Source: Elusimicrobiota bacterium | GTDB taxonomy: Bacteria; Elusimicrobiota; Elusimicrobia; UBA1565; UBA9628 | Length of the DNA stretch: 44,557 nucleotides | Assembly: GCA_016234805.1 (NCBI GenBank) | Contig: JACRNU010000076.1 | Span: forward strand, 1-44,557 | Direction: 5' to 3' | In this document: in pieces, positions 6,887-15,495 of the stretch | Layout: every line of letters begins with the position of its first letter | Numbering within the stretch: position 1 is the stretch's first letter | The notes under the pieces: model-generated | Told to the model about the DNA's origin: nothing | The model's input: the letters and a program-made list of their open reading frames with translations, nothing else | The model's database searches: none | Translations under genes and position numbers: made by a program

Positions 6887-8554
6887 CTACTTGAGTCCCC
6901 GGAACGCCTCGGGGATCTCCATGTTCTTGCGCCGCATCTCATTGATCACGGCCAGGGCTTCGTTCTTGCGGCCGTGGTTGTAGTACAAGGCCGCCAGGGC
7001 CACATGCAGGTCGAGGTGGTCGGGATTGATGGACAGGGCCTTCGCCCACAGCTCTTCCGGCTCCTTGACCTTGCCCTGGTTCATGTAGAGGAGGCCCAGG
7101 TTGAAGAGGGCATTGGCGTAGCGAGGGTAGTATTCGAGCTCCAGGAGGAACTGCTCCTCTGCCTCCTCCAGCCTCCCCCGCTGCATGTAGATGAGGCCCA
7201 GGTTGTTGCGCACCATGGGCTCGACCGGATTGAGAGCCAGGGCTGCCAGGAACTCCCGCTCCGCGCGGACAAGGTCCCCATCCAGAAAATACATGGCGCC
7301 GAGGTTCCTCCGGGCCAAAGGCAGGCGCGGAGAAGCTGAAGCGGTGCGCGTCCAGAAGGACATGCGGTCGCGATAGCTCCGCGAATAGGAGAACGCCACG
7401 GTCCCGTGGACCAGGAGCGCGAGCGCGCCGACCGTGGGCGCCCAACCCGCTCCTGAGGCGATGCCCCTGGCGAAGTTCGTCTCCAAAAGGATCAGGAAGA
7501 TGCCCACGACGGGAGCGTAGAGCCTCTTCTCAGCCACGACCCCTGCCATGCTCGTGGACTGGAGCAGCATGGACGGAGCCAGGAAAGCCGCGAACCAAAG
7601 GAGGCCGAACAGGACCCTTTTCCAGGCCAGGCCCCTCGTGGTCAGGACCGCGGCGAGGACCGCGGCCAGGCCGGCCCAGCCCCAGCCCATGGCCGTGTCC
7701 TTCATGTTGGGCAGCCCGGAAAGGTTGAAGGGCAGGAAGACCTTGCCCAACAGCTGGACGACCCCGGGCAGATTGGCCCGCAGGGAGGAGAGCGCGGCTC
7801 CGGGGCCGATGGGGATGGGGTCGTCGAGAGCGGACCGGCGCAGGAGGAACCACGCCGCGAGCACGACCAGCCAGCCGCAGGCGAGGCAGGCCGCCCGAGG
7901 CCAGGGCCGCTCCCCCTTCTCCACGAGCGCGAGGTAGGCCAGGCACATCGGGACCACCACGACCGCGGTCTCCTTGCTGAAGAGCGCCAGAGTCCAGCAG
8001 ACCAGGTGGAGGCCGGCGCTCCTCCATCCCCCCTCCCGGATGAAGGAGATGAAGGCGCTCATCGAGGCGAGGACGAACATGCCCATCAGCGTGTCGTCCC
8101 TGGTCGGGACGTGCACGACGTTCTGAGTCAGCGCGGGGCTCACCGCGAAAGCCAGGGCGAAGAACAGGGCCGGCCGCTCGGCGTGGCCCAGCCGCCGCAG
8201 GAAGTTCAGCAGCAGGCACGATGCCGCGAGGTGAACGAGGATGCTCGTCAGGTGGTAGCCTCCGAACCACGAGCCCCAGAGGTTGGCGTCGAAGACGAGG
8301 GACGCCGTGAACAGAGGCCGGTAATAGGTGTCTCCCTCGTGGGACACGTGGAAGACGCCCTGACCGAAGGACTCCAGGAGGCTCGACCAACGCTTCAGGA
8401 AATGGAGGTTGTCGGAGATGAGGACCTGGTCGTCGAGGTAGGTCAGGCCGAAGAACAGGGCCTGGAAGTACAGGGCCAGGCCGATGGCGGCCACGACCGC
8501 GTAGGGCCGCCAGGCCGGCGCTCCCGGCGGCGCGGCAGCCGCCGTGGGCTTCAC
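6887..8554 (-). CDS. polytopic TPR protein, TMTC/GT-C-like
   Basis: The 555-residue protein starts at GTG 8554, overlapping the upstream stop as GTGA. The N-terminal 400 residues hold many hydrophobic helices, with an early luminal-type loop containing TYLDDQVLI and YYRPLF and a later HVPTRDDTLMG. Acidic motifs in the first loop are the hallmark of GT-C fold, polyprenol-phosphate-sugar dependent transferases and of TMTC-type O-mannosyltransferases. The C-terminal 150 residues are at least three TPRs (ARRNLGAMYFLDGDLVRAER, VRNNLGLIYMQRGRLEEAEE, ALFNLGLLYMNQGKVKEPEE). The topology matches the TMTC architecture. Transferase activity is inferred, not shown. It follows the Mut7-C gene in the same transcript. 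Confidence 0.72.
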   Translation of the reverse strand: MKPTAAAAPPGAPAWRPYAVVAAIGLALYFQALFFGLTYLDDQVLISDNLHFLKRWSSLLESFGQGVFHVSHEGDTYYRPLFTASLVFDANLWGSWFGGYHLTSILVHLAASCLLLNFLRRLGHAERPALFFALAFAVSPALTQNVVHVPTRDDTLMGMFVLASMSAFISFIREGGWRSAGLHLVCWTLALFSKETAVVVVPMCLAYLALVEKGERPWPRAACLACGWLVVLAAWFLLRRSALDDPIPIGPGAALSSLRANLPGVVQLLGKVFLPFNLSGLPNMKDTAMGWGWAGLAAVLAAVLTTRGLAWKRVLFGLLWFAAFLAPSMLLQSTSMAGVVAEKRLYAPVVGIFLILLETNFARGIASGAGWAPTVGALALLVHGTVAFSYSRSYRDRMSFWTRTASASPRLPLARRNLGAMYFLDGDLVRAEREFLAALALNPVEPMVRNNLGLIYMQRGRLEEAEEQFLLELEYYPRYANALFNLGLLYMNQGKVKEPEELWAKALSINPDHLDLHVALAALYYNHGRKNEALAVINEMRRKNMEIPEAFRGLK

Positions 8555-9021
8555 TCGAAGATCCCCAGCTTCTCGAGCTTGGCCGCGGTGTTCCCGGTGT
8601 GGGTGCCGTTCCAGTAGAGCTTGCCGCAGGCAGGGCAGCGGAAGAAGGCGGTGTTGAGCTCCCGGACGAGCGGCGGCACATGGGGCAGGGCCTCCTCCCG
8701 GGAGAGGGCCGCGAGTCCCACGTTGCAGGCCGTGCAGCGGGAGAAGAGCTTCTCCCTCCGGGCCTTGAGGCCCAGGGCCTTCAGGACGAACCGGAGCTGG
8801 TCCTCCAATCCCTGGGGACGGACCACGACCTTCTTGAGGCCGGCCACTTCGGGGATGTTGGCATCGCGGGTCAGGAAGACCCGGCCCTCGCGCTGGGCGA
8901 TCTCCAAGAGGGCCAGGTCAGCCTCGCCCTTCCAGCCCACGCAGCGCGAGTCGAATCCGAGCAGGACCAGCCACTTGGAGAGCCGGCCCAGCATGCTGTC
9001 CGCCAGGAATTTCGGGGTCAC
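8551..9021 (-). CDS. Mut7-C RNase-domain protein (PIN-like, zinc ribbon)
   Basis: The 156-residue protein begins [14 protein letters not shown], has [11 protein letters not shown] in the middle, and ends with paired cysteines (CTACN and CPACGKLYW) that form a zinc ribbon. This is the Mut7-C (former DUF82) arrangement: a PIN-like nuclease core with conserved aspartates, fused to a zinc-binding tail. RNA cleavage is the family-based expectation; the substrate is unknown. Translation starts at GTG 9021, only 9 nt after the end of tRNA-Leu, so the coding region must be released or read from a transcript that also contains the tRNA. It overlaps the downstream TPR gene by 4 nt (GTGA). Confidence 0.8.
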   Translation of the reverse strand: MTPKFLADSMLGRLSKWLVLLGFDSRCVGWKGEADLALLEIAQREGRVFLTRDANIPEVAGLKKVVVRPQGLEDQLRFVLKALGLKARREKLFSRCTACNVGLAALSREEALPHVPPLVRELNTAFFRCPACGKLYWNGTHTGNTAAKLEKLGIFE

Positions 9022-9030
9022 GGAAAGCTA

Positions 9031-9112
9031 TGCGCGGGGGGGGACTTGAACCCCCACGGGTTTCCCCATACGCCCCTCAAACGTACGCGTCTGCCAGTTC
9101 CGCCACCCGCGC
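9031..9112 (-). tRNA. tRNA-Leu (anticodon GAG)
   Basis: This is an 82 nt cloverleaf on the minus strand with acceptor GCGCGGG/CCCGCGC and discriminator A; CCA is not encoded. The D-arm has TGGCGGAACTGGCAGACGC, the anticodon stem TACGT/GCGTA encloses TTGAGGG (anticodon GAG), and there is a long class II variable arm. The T-arm is GGGGG-TTCAAGT-CCCCC. The gene lies 8 nt after the secG stop and 9 nt before the next coding start. Confidence 0.95.
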
Positions 9113-9120
9113 TAAGAGTG

Positions 9121-9549
9121 TCAAGGGGACTTCTTTGACGGCGCCGTCTTGCCCGCGTCCGACGGAGCGGGCGCGGACGTTCTCCGCTCGCCCTGTGCCG
9201 GCGGACGCTCGGTCCCGTCCGACGGAGCGGCAGGAGCGGCGCTGCCCTGCTCTCCGCCGGGCACGGCCGGCGCCTCGACCGGCGCGGGCTGCTTGGGCAC
9301 CCGGGAGGTCACGCTCGTCATGGACGAGCGGGTCGTGAGCAGGGTCAGGAAGAGCGAGGTCAGGGCGAAGACGCCCGCGACCACGCCCGTGAACTTCTTG
9401 ATGAAGGTGGTGCCCGACGGGGTGTTGATCAGGTCCCCCCCACCTCCGAAGACCATGAGCCCCGCGCCCCTGCCCCCCTGGATGAGGACGGTCAGGATGA
9501 GCAGGACACATGCGGCGACATGGATGACGATCAGGATATTGTAGGCCAC
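9121..9549 (-). CDS. secG: SecG, preprotein translocase subunit
   Basis: The start is taken as GTG 9549; the open frame extends upstream into pgk but has no family similarity there. Two hydrophobic segments ([20 protein letters not shown] and [19 protein letters not shown]) flank the family-typical cytoplasmic loop [15 protein letters not shown] followed by [12 protein letters not shown]. The protein (142 residues) is longer than typical SecG because of a Pro/Ala/Ser-rich C-terminal tail of about 60 residues. SecG associates with SecYE and assists SecA-driven export through the inner membrane. A TGGTATAAT element 9 nt before the GTG suggests an internal leaderless promoter in addition to read-through from gap-pgk. 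Confidence 0.9.
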   Translation of the reverse strand: MAYNILIVIHVAACVLLILTVLIQGGRGAGLMVFGGGGDLINTPSGTTFIKKFTGVVAGVFALTSLFLTLLTTRSSMTSVTSRVPKQPAPVEAPAVPGGEQGSAAPAAPSDGTERPPAQGERRTSAPAPSDAGKTAPSKKSP

Positions 9550-9558
9550 AGTGCCGGG

Positions 9559-9567
9559 ATTATACCA
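9559..9567 (-). promoter_or_regulatory. extended -10 promoter of secG, leaderless type
   Basis: TGGTATAAT on the minus strand is a perfect -10 with TGn extension, placed between the pgk stop (9569-9571) and the secG GTG (9549). Nine bases separate it from the start codon. The -35 region is not recognisable. Confidence 0.6.
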
Positions 9568-9568
9568 G

Positions 9569-10786
9569 TTAGCAGGCCAGGGCCGCCAGCCCGGGCAGGA
9601 CCTTGCCCTCAAGGAGCTCGAGGCTGGCCCCGCCTCCGGTCGAGCAGTGCGAGAGTTGCGCGTCCACCTTCGCGAGGTCCACGGCCGCCAGGCTGTCCCC
9701 GCCCCCCACGATGGTCGTGGCGCCCTTGCGGGTGGCCTTGGCGAGCGCCTTGGCGACCTCCAGCGTGCCCCTGGAGAACGGCGCCATCTCGAAGATGCCC
9801 ATGGGACCGTTCCAGAAGATCGTCTTGGCCTTGGAGATCTCCTCGGTGAAGATCTCGAGGGTGTGGGGCCCGATGTCCACGCCGATCATGTCGGGCGCGA
9901 TGGCCATGGCCTGGGTCACGGTCCTCTCCGCGTCCTCCTTGATCTCCTTGACGACCAGGTGGTCCGCGGGAAGCAGGCACTGGATGTTCTTCGCATAGGC
10001 CTTCTCCACGATGGCCTGGGCGTCCGGGACATTGTCCTTCTCCAGCAGGGACTTGCCTATGGAGACCCCCTGGGCATGGAGGAAGGTGTAGGCCATGCCC
10101 CCGCCGATGATGAGCGAGTCCACCCGCTCGAGGAGCTTGAGGAGCACGCCGATCTTATCCGAGACCTTGGCGCCCCCGAGGATGGCGAGGAACGGGCGTT
10201 CCGGGTTGCCCACCACCCGGTCGAGGAACTCGAGCTCCTTCTGCACGAGGAACCCGATCCCGCCCGGCAGGTGCTTGGGGATGCCCGCGGTGGAGGCATG
10301 GGCCCTGTGCAGGGTTCCGAAAGCGTCCTGCACGAAGACCTCGCCGTGACGCGCGAGCCCCTTGGCGAACTCGGGATCGTTCCCTTCCTCCCCTGGGTCG
10401 AAGCGGAGGTTCTCAAGGAGGAGGACCTCGCCGGGCTTCAAGGCCTTCGAGGCCGCCTCGGCCTTGGGGCCCACGCACTCGCCGCAGAAGGCCACCGGGA
10501 CGCCGAGCAGCTTCGCGACCTCGGGGGCGACCGGCTTCATGCTGTACTTCTCCTCCGGCTTACCCTTGGGCCTGCCGAGGTGGGAGATCAAGGTGACCCT
10601 GGCCCCCGCCTCCAACAGGTGCTTGATCGTCGGCAGGGTCTCGCGGATGCGGCGGTTGTCGACGACCTTGCCCCCCTTCATGGGGACGTTGTAGTCCACG
10701 CGCGCGATGACGCGCTTGTTCTTCACGTCCAGGTCCTGGAGGCGTCTGACCTTCAAAGCCGGCCGGTCGCTGGCGGGCATACCCAT
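9569..10786 (-). CDS. pgk: phosphoglycerate kinase
   Basis: The 405-residue protein contains the substrate-binding RVDYNVPM, SHLGRPKG and LLLENLRF segments, VQDAFGTLHRAHAS, ILGGAKVSDKI, IIGGGMAYTFL, the nucleotide-site FWNGPMGIFE and the C-terminal GGGDSLAA region. These cover both lobes of PGK. It converts 1,3-bisphosphoglycerate and ADP to 3-phosphoglycerate and ATP in glycolysis. The start is ATG 10786 or 10780; the frame stays open far upstream through gap, but that extension is antisense-like noise. It follows gap by 20 nt and precedes secG by 19 nt, a conserved glycolytic operon order in many bacteria. Confidence 0.96.
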   Translation of the reverse strand: MGMPASDRPALKVRRLQDLDVKNKRVIARVDYNVPMKGGKVVDNRRIRETLPTIKHLLEAGARVTLISHLGRPKGKPEEKYSMKPVAPEVAKLLGVPVAFCGECVGPKAEAASKALKPGEVLLLENLRFDPGEEGNDPEFAKGLARHGEVFVQDAFGTLHRAHASTAGIPKHLPGGIGFLVQKELEFLDRVVGNPERPFLAILGGAKVSDKIGVLLKLLERVDSLIIGGGMAYTFLHAQGVSIGKSLLEKDNVPDAQAIVEKAYAKNIQCLLPADHLVVKEIKEDAERTVTQAMAIAPDMIGVDIGPHTLEIFTEEISKAKTIFWNGPMGIFEMAPFSRGTLEVAKALAKATRKGATTIVGGGDSLAAVDLAKVDAQLSHCSTGGGASLELLEGKVLPGLAALAC

Positions 10787-10806
10787 CCCAGGCAGGTCCG
10801 AGGCCC

Positions 10807-11829
10807 TCAGGCCGGGACGCCCACCTTCCTGCCGATGTAGGTGACGAGGTCGACCACGCGGCAGGAGTAGCCCCACTCGTTGTCGTACCACGCGAAGACC
10901 TTGGCCAGGCCGTCGCCCACCACGTCCGTCAGCCCGGCGTCGAGGGATGAGCTGTAGTTCATGCCCTGGAAGTCGCGCGAGACGAGCGGGACCTCGCAGT
11001 ATTGGAAGTAAGGCTTGAGGCGGGGCGACTCCGCGGCCTTCTTGAAGGCGACGTTGATCTCCTCCTTCGTGGCCTTCTTCTCGAGCTGGACCGAGAGGTC
11101 CACGAGGGAGACGTTGGGCGTCGGGACCCGGATGGCCAGACCCGTGAGCTTTCCCTTGAGCTTGGGGAGCACCAGTCCGATGGCCTTGGCCGCGCCGGTC
11201 GAGGAAGGGATCATGCTCGTCCCGGCCGCGCGGGCGCGCCGGAGGTCCTTGTGCGCGAAGTCCAGCAGGACCTGGTCGTTGGTGTAGGAGTGGATGGTCG
11301 TCATCACGCCGTACTTGATGCCGAAGGCCTCGTCGAGGACCTTCGCCACCGGGGCCAGGGCGTTGGTGGTGCAGGAAGCGTTCGAAATGATGTGGTGCTT
11401 CATGGGGTCGTAGAGGTCCTCGTTGATGCCCATGCACACCGTGATGTCCTCGCCCTTGGCCGGCGCGGAGATGATGACCTTCTGCGCCCCGCCCGAAGTC
11501 ATGTGGACCTTGGCCTTCTCAGCCTCGGTGAACTTGCCGGTGGACTCGACCACGATGGCCACGCCCAGGGACTTCCACGGGATGGCGGCCGGGTCCTTCT
11601 CCTTGAAGACCTTGACCAGCTTCCCATCGATGCGGAGATCTTCCCCTGCTGTCTCGACCGTGCCTGGGTAGGTGCCGAAGGTCGAGTCGTACTTGAAAAG
11701 GTGAGCCAGTGTCTTGGCGTCCGTCAAATCGTTGACCGCGAGGATCTCGATCTCCTTGTTGCCCGCCGCGGCGCGGAACACGAGCCTCCCGATGCGTCCG
11801 AAACCGTTGATGCCTACCTTGATTCCCAT
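10807..11829 (-). CDS. gap: glyceraldehyde-3-phosphate dehydrogenase, type I
   Basis: The 340-residue protein has the NAD-binding start [15 protein letters not shown], the catalytic [13 protein letters not shown] with the active-site cysteine, HSYTNDQ, the [20 protein letters not shown] phosphate-binding stretch, and [14 protein letters not shown] at the C-terminus. It oxidises glyceraldehyde-3-phosphate to 1,3-bisphosphoglycerate. ATG 11829 is preceded by AAGGAGG about 6 nt upstream, so this mRNA is translated through a normal Shine-Dalgarno, unlike many neighbours. A large palindromic repeat lies 28 nt upstream. It is the first gene of gap-pgk-secG. Confidence 0.97.
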   Translation of the reverse strand: MGIKVGINGFGRIGRLVFRAAAGNKEIEILAVNDLTDAKTLAHLFKYDSTFGTYPGTVETAGEDLRIDGKLVKVFKEKDPAAIPWKSLGVAIVVESTGKFTEAEKAKVHMTSGGAQKVIISAPAKGEDITVCMGINEDLYDPMKHHIISNASCTTNALAPVAKVLDEAFGIKYGVMTTIHSYTNDQVLLDFAHKDLRRARAAGTSMIPSSTGAAKAIGLVLPKLKGKLTGLAIRVPTPNVSLVDLSVQLEKKATKEEINVAFKKAAESPRLKPYFQYCEVPLVSRDFQGMNYSSSLDAGLTDVVGDGLAKVFAWYDNEWGYSCRVVDLVTYIGRKVGVPA

Positions 11830-11857
11830 GCTTCCTCCTTACCTGCTGGTGACCTGC

Positions 11858-11924
11858 TGGTGTCAGACATTGCGTAACTTGCATAACTCGGAGAGTTATG
11901 CAAGTTACGCAATGTCTGACACCA
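11858..11924. repeat. TGGTGTCAGAC palindrome, variant A
   Basis: This is a perfect 32 bp inverted repeat (11858-11889 and 11893-11924) with a 3 nt loop GGA. The tips read TGGTGTCAGAC / GTCTGACACCA and the inner arm carries CATAACTC / GAGTTATG. It sits between the OB-fold gene stop and the gap start. It could act as a transcription-end hairpin for the upstream operon, but no T-run follows. Confidence 0.95.
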
Positions 11925-11966
11925 TCTTCCACCATCTTCCTGACACCATCTTCGACACCATCTTCC
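11921..11966. repeat. degenerate tandem ACCATCTTC units
   Basis: ACCATCTTC occurs at 11921, 11931, 11945 and 11957, some preceded by GAC. On the minus strand it reads as reiterated GAAGATGGTGTC, so the unit includes the TGGTGTC tip of the neighbouring palindrome. It looks like slippage or decay at the edge of the repeat element. Confidence 0.75.
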
Positions 11967-11975
11967 ATCTTAGCA

Positions 11976-12365
11976 TTAAGCGGGGACGACCTTATAACCG
12001 TAGCAGATGACGCCGGACTTGCCGACCTCGTTGATCTTACGGAACTCGACCCTCACCGGCAGGCCCACCCGGACCTCGTCAGGCCCGCAGTCCGCGACCT
12101 GCATAGTCAGGCGCACCCCGTCGTCGAGCTCGACCACGGCCAGGACATAGGGCGACTGCGCCGCGAACCCTGCCGGCGGAACGCGGATGACCGTGTAGGT
12201 GTGGACCTTGCCCCGGTCCGCCAGCCGGATGGTCTCAAACTCGGTCGAGCGGCAGCTGTCGCAGAGCCCCCTCGGCGGCATGAAGACCTTCCCGCACCTC
12301 CGGCAGCGTCCGGCTTCGAGCCGGTAGCGCTGCGGGATCTCTCTCCAATATCGTTGCGGTTGCAT
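11976..12365 (-). CDS. Zn-ribbon/OB-fold protein of the thiolase-HMG-CoA synthase complex (DUF35)
   Basis: The 129-residue protein begins with a rubredoxin-like zinc ribbon (CRRC at Cys21/24 and CDSC at Cys35/38), followed by an OB-fold with GKVHTYTVIRVPPAGF, PYVLAVVELDDG and LPVRVEFRKI. Members of this family sit beside archaeal acetoacetyl-CoA thiolase and HMG-CoA synthase. There they hold the two enzymes together and channel acetoacetyl-CoA. The gene follows the thiolase stop by 1 nt (TGA-C-ATG) and is the last gene of the HMG-CoA synthase-thiolase-OB order, which supports the same role. The frame is open upstream of 12365, but that extension overlaps the thiolase and is not family-like. 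Confidence 0.88.
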   Translation of the reverse strand: MQPQRYWREIPQRYRLEAGRCRRCGKVFMPPRGLCDSCRSTEFETIRLADRGKVHTYTVIRVPPAGFAAQSPYVLAVVELDDGVRLTMQVADCGPDEVRVGLPVRVEFRKINEVGKSGVICYGYKVVPA

Positions 12366-12366
12366 G

Positions 12367-13524
12367 TCAGGCGACCCCCAAGATCGAAACGATGGAACTG
12401 CCTCCGGTCCCGCCCATGTTCTGGGCCAGGCCCGCAGACGGCTTCTTGACCTGCCGTCCGCCCGCCTCACCCCGGAGCTGGACCGCGAGCTCAACCAGCT
12501 GGGCCACCCCGGTGGCGCCCACGGGATGCCCCTTGGACTTGAGTCCCCCGCTGGTATTGACCGGGATCTTTCCGCCGATGGCCGTGGCGCCGCTGGCCAC
12601 GAGCTTGCCCCCCTCTCCCCGCCTGGCGAACCCCAGGGCCTCGGTCACCATGATCTCCGCGATGGTGAAGCAGTCGTGCACCTCGGCCAGGTCGATGTCT
12701 TCGGGCTTCAGGGACGCGGCCTTATAGGCCCGCTCCGCGGCCTTCTCCACGGCCGCAAGCCTGCAGACGTCCTTGCGGCTGTGCAGGGCGATGGTGTCCG
12801 TGGCGTGCCCGATGGCGAGCACCTTGACCGGGGCCTTCTTGCCGAGCTTCTTGGCCATGTCCAGGGGGCACAGCACGAGAGCGGCCGCGCCGTCGGTGAT
12901 GGGCGAGCAGTCGAGCAGGCGCAGGGGGTCGGCCACGTGGGCGGAGGACTCGACCTCCTCGGCCGTGATCTTGGCGTGGTACTGGGCTTCCGGGTTCAGG
13001 AGCCCGTTGGAGTGGTTCTTCACCGCGACCTGCGAAAGCTGGCGCCGGGTCGTGCCGAACTCGTGCATGTGGCGCACCGCCATCATGGCGTAGAGCCCGG
13101 GGAAGGTCGCCCCGTTGTAGCACTCATACTCCTGGTCGGCCGCGGTGCCCAGGGCGTAGGTGGCCTCGTCGCCGCCCACGTCCGTCATCTTCTCGACGCC
13201 CACAACGAGGGCGACGTCGCAGAGGCCCGCCGCCACCTCGGCGTAGGCGGCCTTGAAGGCAACGCCTCCCGAAGCGCACGCGGACTCGGACCGCGAAGCG
13301 GGCACGCCCGCGAAGCCAAGGCAGTCGGCCATCACGCTCGCGAGGTGCTCCTGGCCGGCGAAGAGCCCGCCGGTCATGCACCCGACGTGGATGGAGTCCA
13401 CCCGGTCCGCCTTCGTCTCGGCGAGGGCCTTGAGCACCGCCTCGCACGAGAGGTCCCGAAGGTCCTGGTGCCACAGCTCCCCCCACCTGCTCATCCCGGC
13501 CCCGATCACCGCCACTTCTCTCAT
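12367..13524 (-). CDS. archaeal-type acetyl-CoA C-acetyltransferase (thiolase)
   Basis: The 385-residue protein has the thiolase nucleophile in [12 protein letters not shown] (Cys83), the central VHDCFTIAE and the C-terminal GHPVGATG histidine motif, with [12 protein letters not shown] just before it. It is of the SCP-x/archaeal class rather than the PhaA/AtoB class, as shown by its [12 protein letters not shown] start. In archaea this enzyme condenses two acetyl-CoA to acetoacetyl-CoA and passes it to HMG-CoA synthase through the OB-fold partner encoded next to it. ATG 13524 has AGGAG about 7 nt upstream. A nested palindrome separates it from the HMG-CoA synthase gene. Confidence 0.9.
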   Translation of the reverse strand: MREVAVIGAGMSRWGELWHQDLRDLSCEAVLKALAETKADRVDSIHVGCMTGGLFAGQEHLASVMADCLGFAGVPASRSESACASGGVAFKAAYAEVAAGLCDVALVVGVEKMTDVGGDEATYALGTAADQEYECYNGATFPGLYAMMAVRHMHEFGTTRRQLSQVAVKNHSNGLLNPEAQYHAKITAEEVESSAHVADPLRLLDCSPITDGAAALVLCPLDMAKKLGKKAPVKVLAIGHATDTIALHSRKDVCRLAAVEKAAERAYKAASLKPEDIDLAEVHDCFTIAEIMVTEALGFARRGEGGKLVASGATAIGGKIPVNTSGGLKSKGHPVGATGVAQLVELAVQLRGEAGGRQVKKPSAGLAQNMGGTGGSSIVSILGVA

Positions 13525-13541
13525 GAGATTCTCCTAACGAT

Positions 13542-13646
13542 TGGTGTCAGACGTTGACCATTGCTGGTGTCAGACGTTAAGAAACGAAGACTTCACCCCT
13601 TAACGTCTGACACCATTGCATTAACGTCTGACACCAGCAATGGTCA
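13542..13646. repeat. nested TGGTGTCAGAC palindrome, variant B
   Basis: Four copies of TGGTGTCAGACGTT occur here: two forward (13542, 13565) and two reverse (TTAACGTCTGACACCA at 13600 and 13621). The outer perfect arms are 26 bp (13555-13580 and 13621-13646), and an inner pair is 13565-13580 with 13600-13615. Alternative hairpins are therefore possible. The right arm includes the stop codon of the HMG-CoA synthase gene (13644-13646). Confidence 0.93.
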
Positions 13647-14696
13647 TTCGTTCATGATGATCATCTTGCGGTACTTGAGGTAGGTCCCATAGTCCACGTA
13701 CCTCTTGTTCCGATCGAGCATGTCCCGCGTGTGCTCCGCGAGCCCCTGCACGGACTTGAGGCGCTTGGTGGCCCTGAAGACGAAGCCGTCGGAGCCCGCG
13801 CCCGAGCCGAAGGAGACCACGAGGATGAGGTCCCCGGCGCCGGCCTCATCGAGCACGGCGGTCAGCCCGAGGGGCGAGGCGCCCGAGTAGGTGTTGCCCA
13901 GCTTGTTGACCAGCCAGCCCGTGCCGATCTGCTTGTCCGTGAAGCCCAGCATCTTGCCCGCCCTCAGCGGGAACTTGCCGTTGGGCTGGTGGAAGACCAC
14001 GTAGTCGAAGTCCGCGGGCTTCATCTTGGCCTTGGCCATCATGCCCTTGGCCGCGCTGGTGATGTGCCGGAAGTAGGCCTGCTCACCCGTGAACCGGCCT
14101 CCGTGCCTGGGGTAGAACATGTGCTCGCGCCGCCAGAAGTCCGGCGTGTCGGTCATGTAGGCGTAGGTGTCGATGAGCTCGGCGACGACCTTCTCCTTCT
14201 CCGCGCCGAAGAGGTAGGCCGCGGCGCCTGACGCCGCGGAATATTCGAGGGCGTCGCCCGGGGCGCCCTGGGAGGTGTCCGCGCCCACGCCCATGGCGTA
14301 GCGCACGGAGCCCGCCTTGACGAGCTGGCTCGCCACGAACATGGCCTCGGTCCCGGCCTTGCACGCGAACTCGAAGTCCGAGGTGTGGCACTCCGGCGTG
14401 GACCCCAGAGCCTCGGCGACCACGGTGCCGCTGGGCTTGACCGCGTAGGGATGGGACTCGCTGCCGACGTAAAGCGCGCCGATGTCCGCGGGATCGATGC
14501 CCGCGCGCCTGACCGCCTTGCGGGCGGCCTCCACGGACATGGTGATGGTGTCCTGGTCCGGGGCCGGGACGGACTTCTCCTCGAGCATCAGCCCCTTCTT
14601 GTAGCTCTGAGCGTCGGTGCCCCAGACCTTCGCGATCTCCTCGACCTTGATGCGGTTCCTCGGGATGTACGCCCCGTAGCCGATGATCCCAACCAT
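13644..14696 (-). CDS. archaeal-type hydroxymethylglutaryl-CoA synthase
   Basis: The 350-residue protein starts MVGIIGYGAYIPRNRIKVEE, typical of archaeal HMG-CoA synthase, and has the catalytic cysteine in FEFACKAGTEA (Cys112), the VFHQPNGKFPLR histidine segment and GNTYSGASPLGL. It condenses acetoacetyl-CoA with acetyl-CoA to HMG-CoA, the committed carbon skeleton of the mevalonate route to isoprenoids. ATG 14696 is chosen because a GGGGGA Shine-Dalgarno precedes it by about 6 nt; the frame extends upstream without family similarity. It leads the synthase-thiolase-OB cluster. HMG-CoA reductase and later mevalonate genes are not in this window. Confidence 0.9.
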   Translation of the reverse strand: MVGIIGYGAYIPRNRIKVEEIAKVWGTDAQSYKKGLMLEEKSVPAPDQDTITMSVEAARKAVRRAGIDPADIGALYVGSESHPYAVKPSGTVVAEALGSTPECHTSDFEFACKAGTEAMFVASQLVKAGSVRYAMGVGADTSQGAPGDALEYSAASGAAAYLFGAEKEKVVAELIDTYAYMTDTPDFWRREHMFYPRHGGRFTGEQAYFRHITSAAKGMMAKAKMKPADFDYVVFHQPNGKFPLRAGKMLGFTDKQIGTGWLVNKLGNTYSGASPLGLTAVLDEAGAGDLILVVSFGSGAGSDGFVFRATKRLKSVQGLAEHTRDMLDRNKRYVDYGTYLKYRKMIIMNE

Positions 14697-14768
14697 GTCA
14701 GTCCCCCGGTTCCCGGACTTCGACGTATCGAGTTTCAGTGTACAACATATCACATCAACGCAACATTA

Positions 14769-15482
14769 CTACCACCCGCGGAGCTTGAGGCCGCTGCCCG
14801 GAACGGACGCCGGAGGGAGCCTGCGCAGGGCGATGACGAGCGTCGCCGCCAGCACGATGACCGAGAGCGCGCCCCAGAGGAAGGCCCACACGACCGGGGG
14901 AAGAGGCAGTATCTCCTGGGAGAACATGGCGGCGTCGTTGTAGCCGCGTCCCAGGCGCATGAGGTGGCGCACGTCGAGGACCGCGTAGAGGCAGCTCGTG
15001 GAGCCGATGAAGCACAGGAGCAGGTCGTTGAATTCCTCGTTGAGCCACCGGCCCGAGGCGATCAGGGCGAGTCCCGAGGCCGTGCCGTAGAGGAAGCCCG
15101 TCCAGCTCCGCACGAAGACGACGCACGCCAGGACCAAAGCCCCGCCCAGCGCCATGGCCACGAACCGGTCCCAGCGCGTGCGGCAGGCGAGGATGAGGAT
15201 GGCGCAGCCGGCGCCCATGGACCCGATGTAGCCGGCAGGCAGGACGACCCAGCGCCAGCCCCCGCTCACATAGCAGAGCCCTCCGCCCATGCTGTCCACG
15301 GTGATGACCTCGATCCTGCCCCCTGTCAGCACGCCCGCCAGGCCGTGGCCGAGCTCGTGGAACAGGGTCACCAGGATGCGCAGGGGATGGAACAGCGCCT
15401 TGTCCCAATAAAGGAAAGCGAGCACGAAGAGGGCCGCGAGCAGGGCCGCCCTGCCCCAGGACACCGGAGAGCGGTCGATCAT
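14769..15482 (-). CDS. M50B-like membrane metalloprotease
   Basis: This is a 237-residue integral membrane protein with about six hydrophobic segments. The zinc-binding HELGHGLAG lies at residues 42-50 within the second helix region, followed by a TGGRIEVITVDSMGGG strand typical of the M50B (site-2-protease-like) family. A second metal-ligand Asp is not obvious; WLNEEFNDLLL may supply it. Intramembrane proteolysis is the family expectation. The gene is the last of the Tol/TonB-like operon, 13 nt after the OmpA-like gene, which suggests envelope maintenance. Start ATG 15480-15482; the Shine-Dalgarno is poor. Confidence 0.75.
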   Translation of the reverse strand: MIDRSPVSWGRAALLAALFVLAFLYWDKALFHPLRILVTLFHELGHGLAGVLTGGRIEVITVDSMGGGLCYVSGGWRWVVLPAGYIGSMGAGCAILILACRTRWDRFVAMALGGALVLACVVFVRSWTGFLYGTASGLALIASGRWLNEEFNDLLLCFIGSTSCLYAVLDVRHLMRLGRGYNDAAMFSQEILPLPPVVWAFLWGALSVIVLAATLVIALRRLPPASVPGSGLKLRGW

Positions 15483-15495
15483 GCGCCCGGGGGGA

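Noticed and set aside
9551-10840. Open frame of over 400 codons opposite pgk
   Set aside because: It is entirely antisense to the unmistakable phosphoglycerate kinase and has no recognisable domain.
10787-11437. Upstream extension of the pgk reading frame
   Set aside because: It overlaps gap in another frame, and the peptide lacks any similarity to PGK; the kinase begins at 10786.
11858-11924. Rho-independent terminator
   Set aside because: The stem is far longer than usual and no T-run follows on either strand; a related copy lies between divergent promoters.
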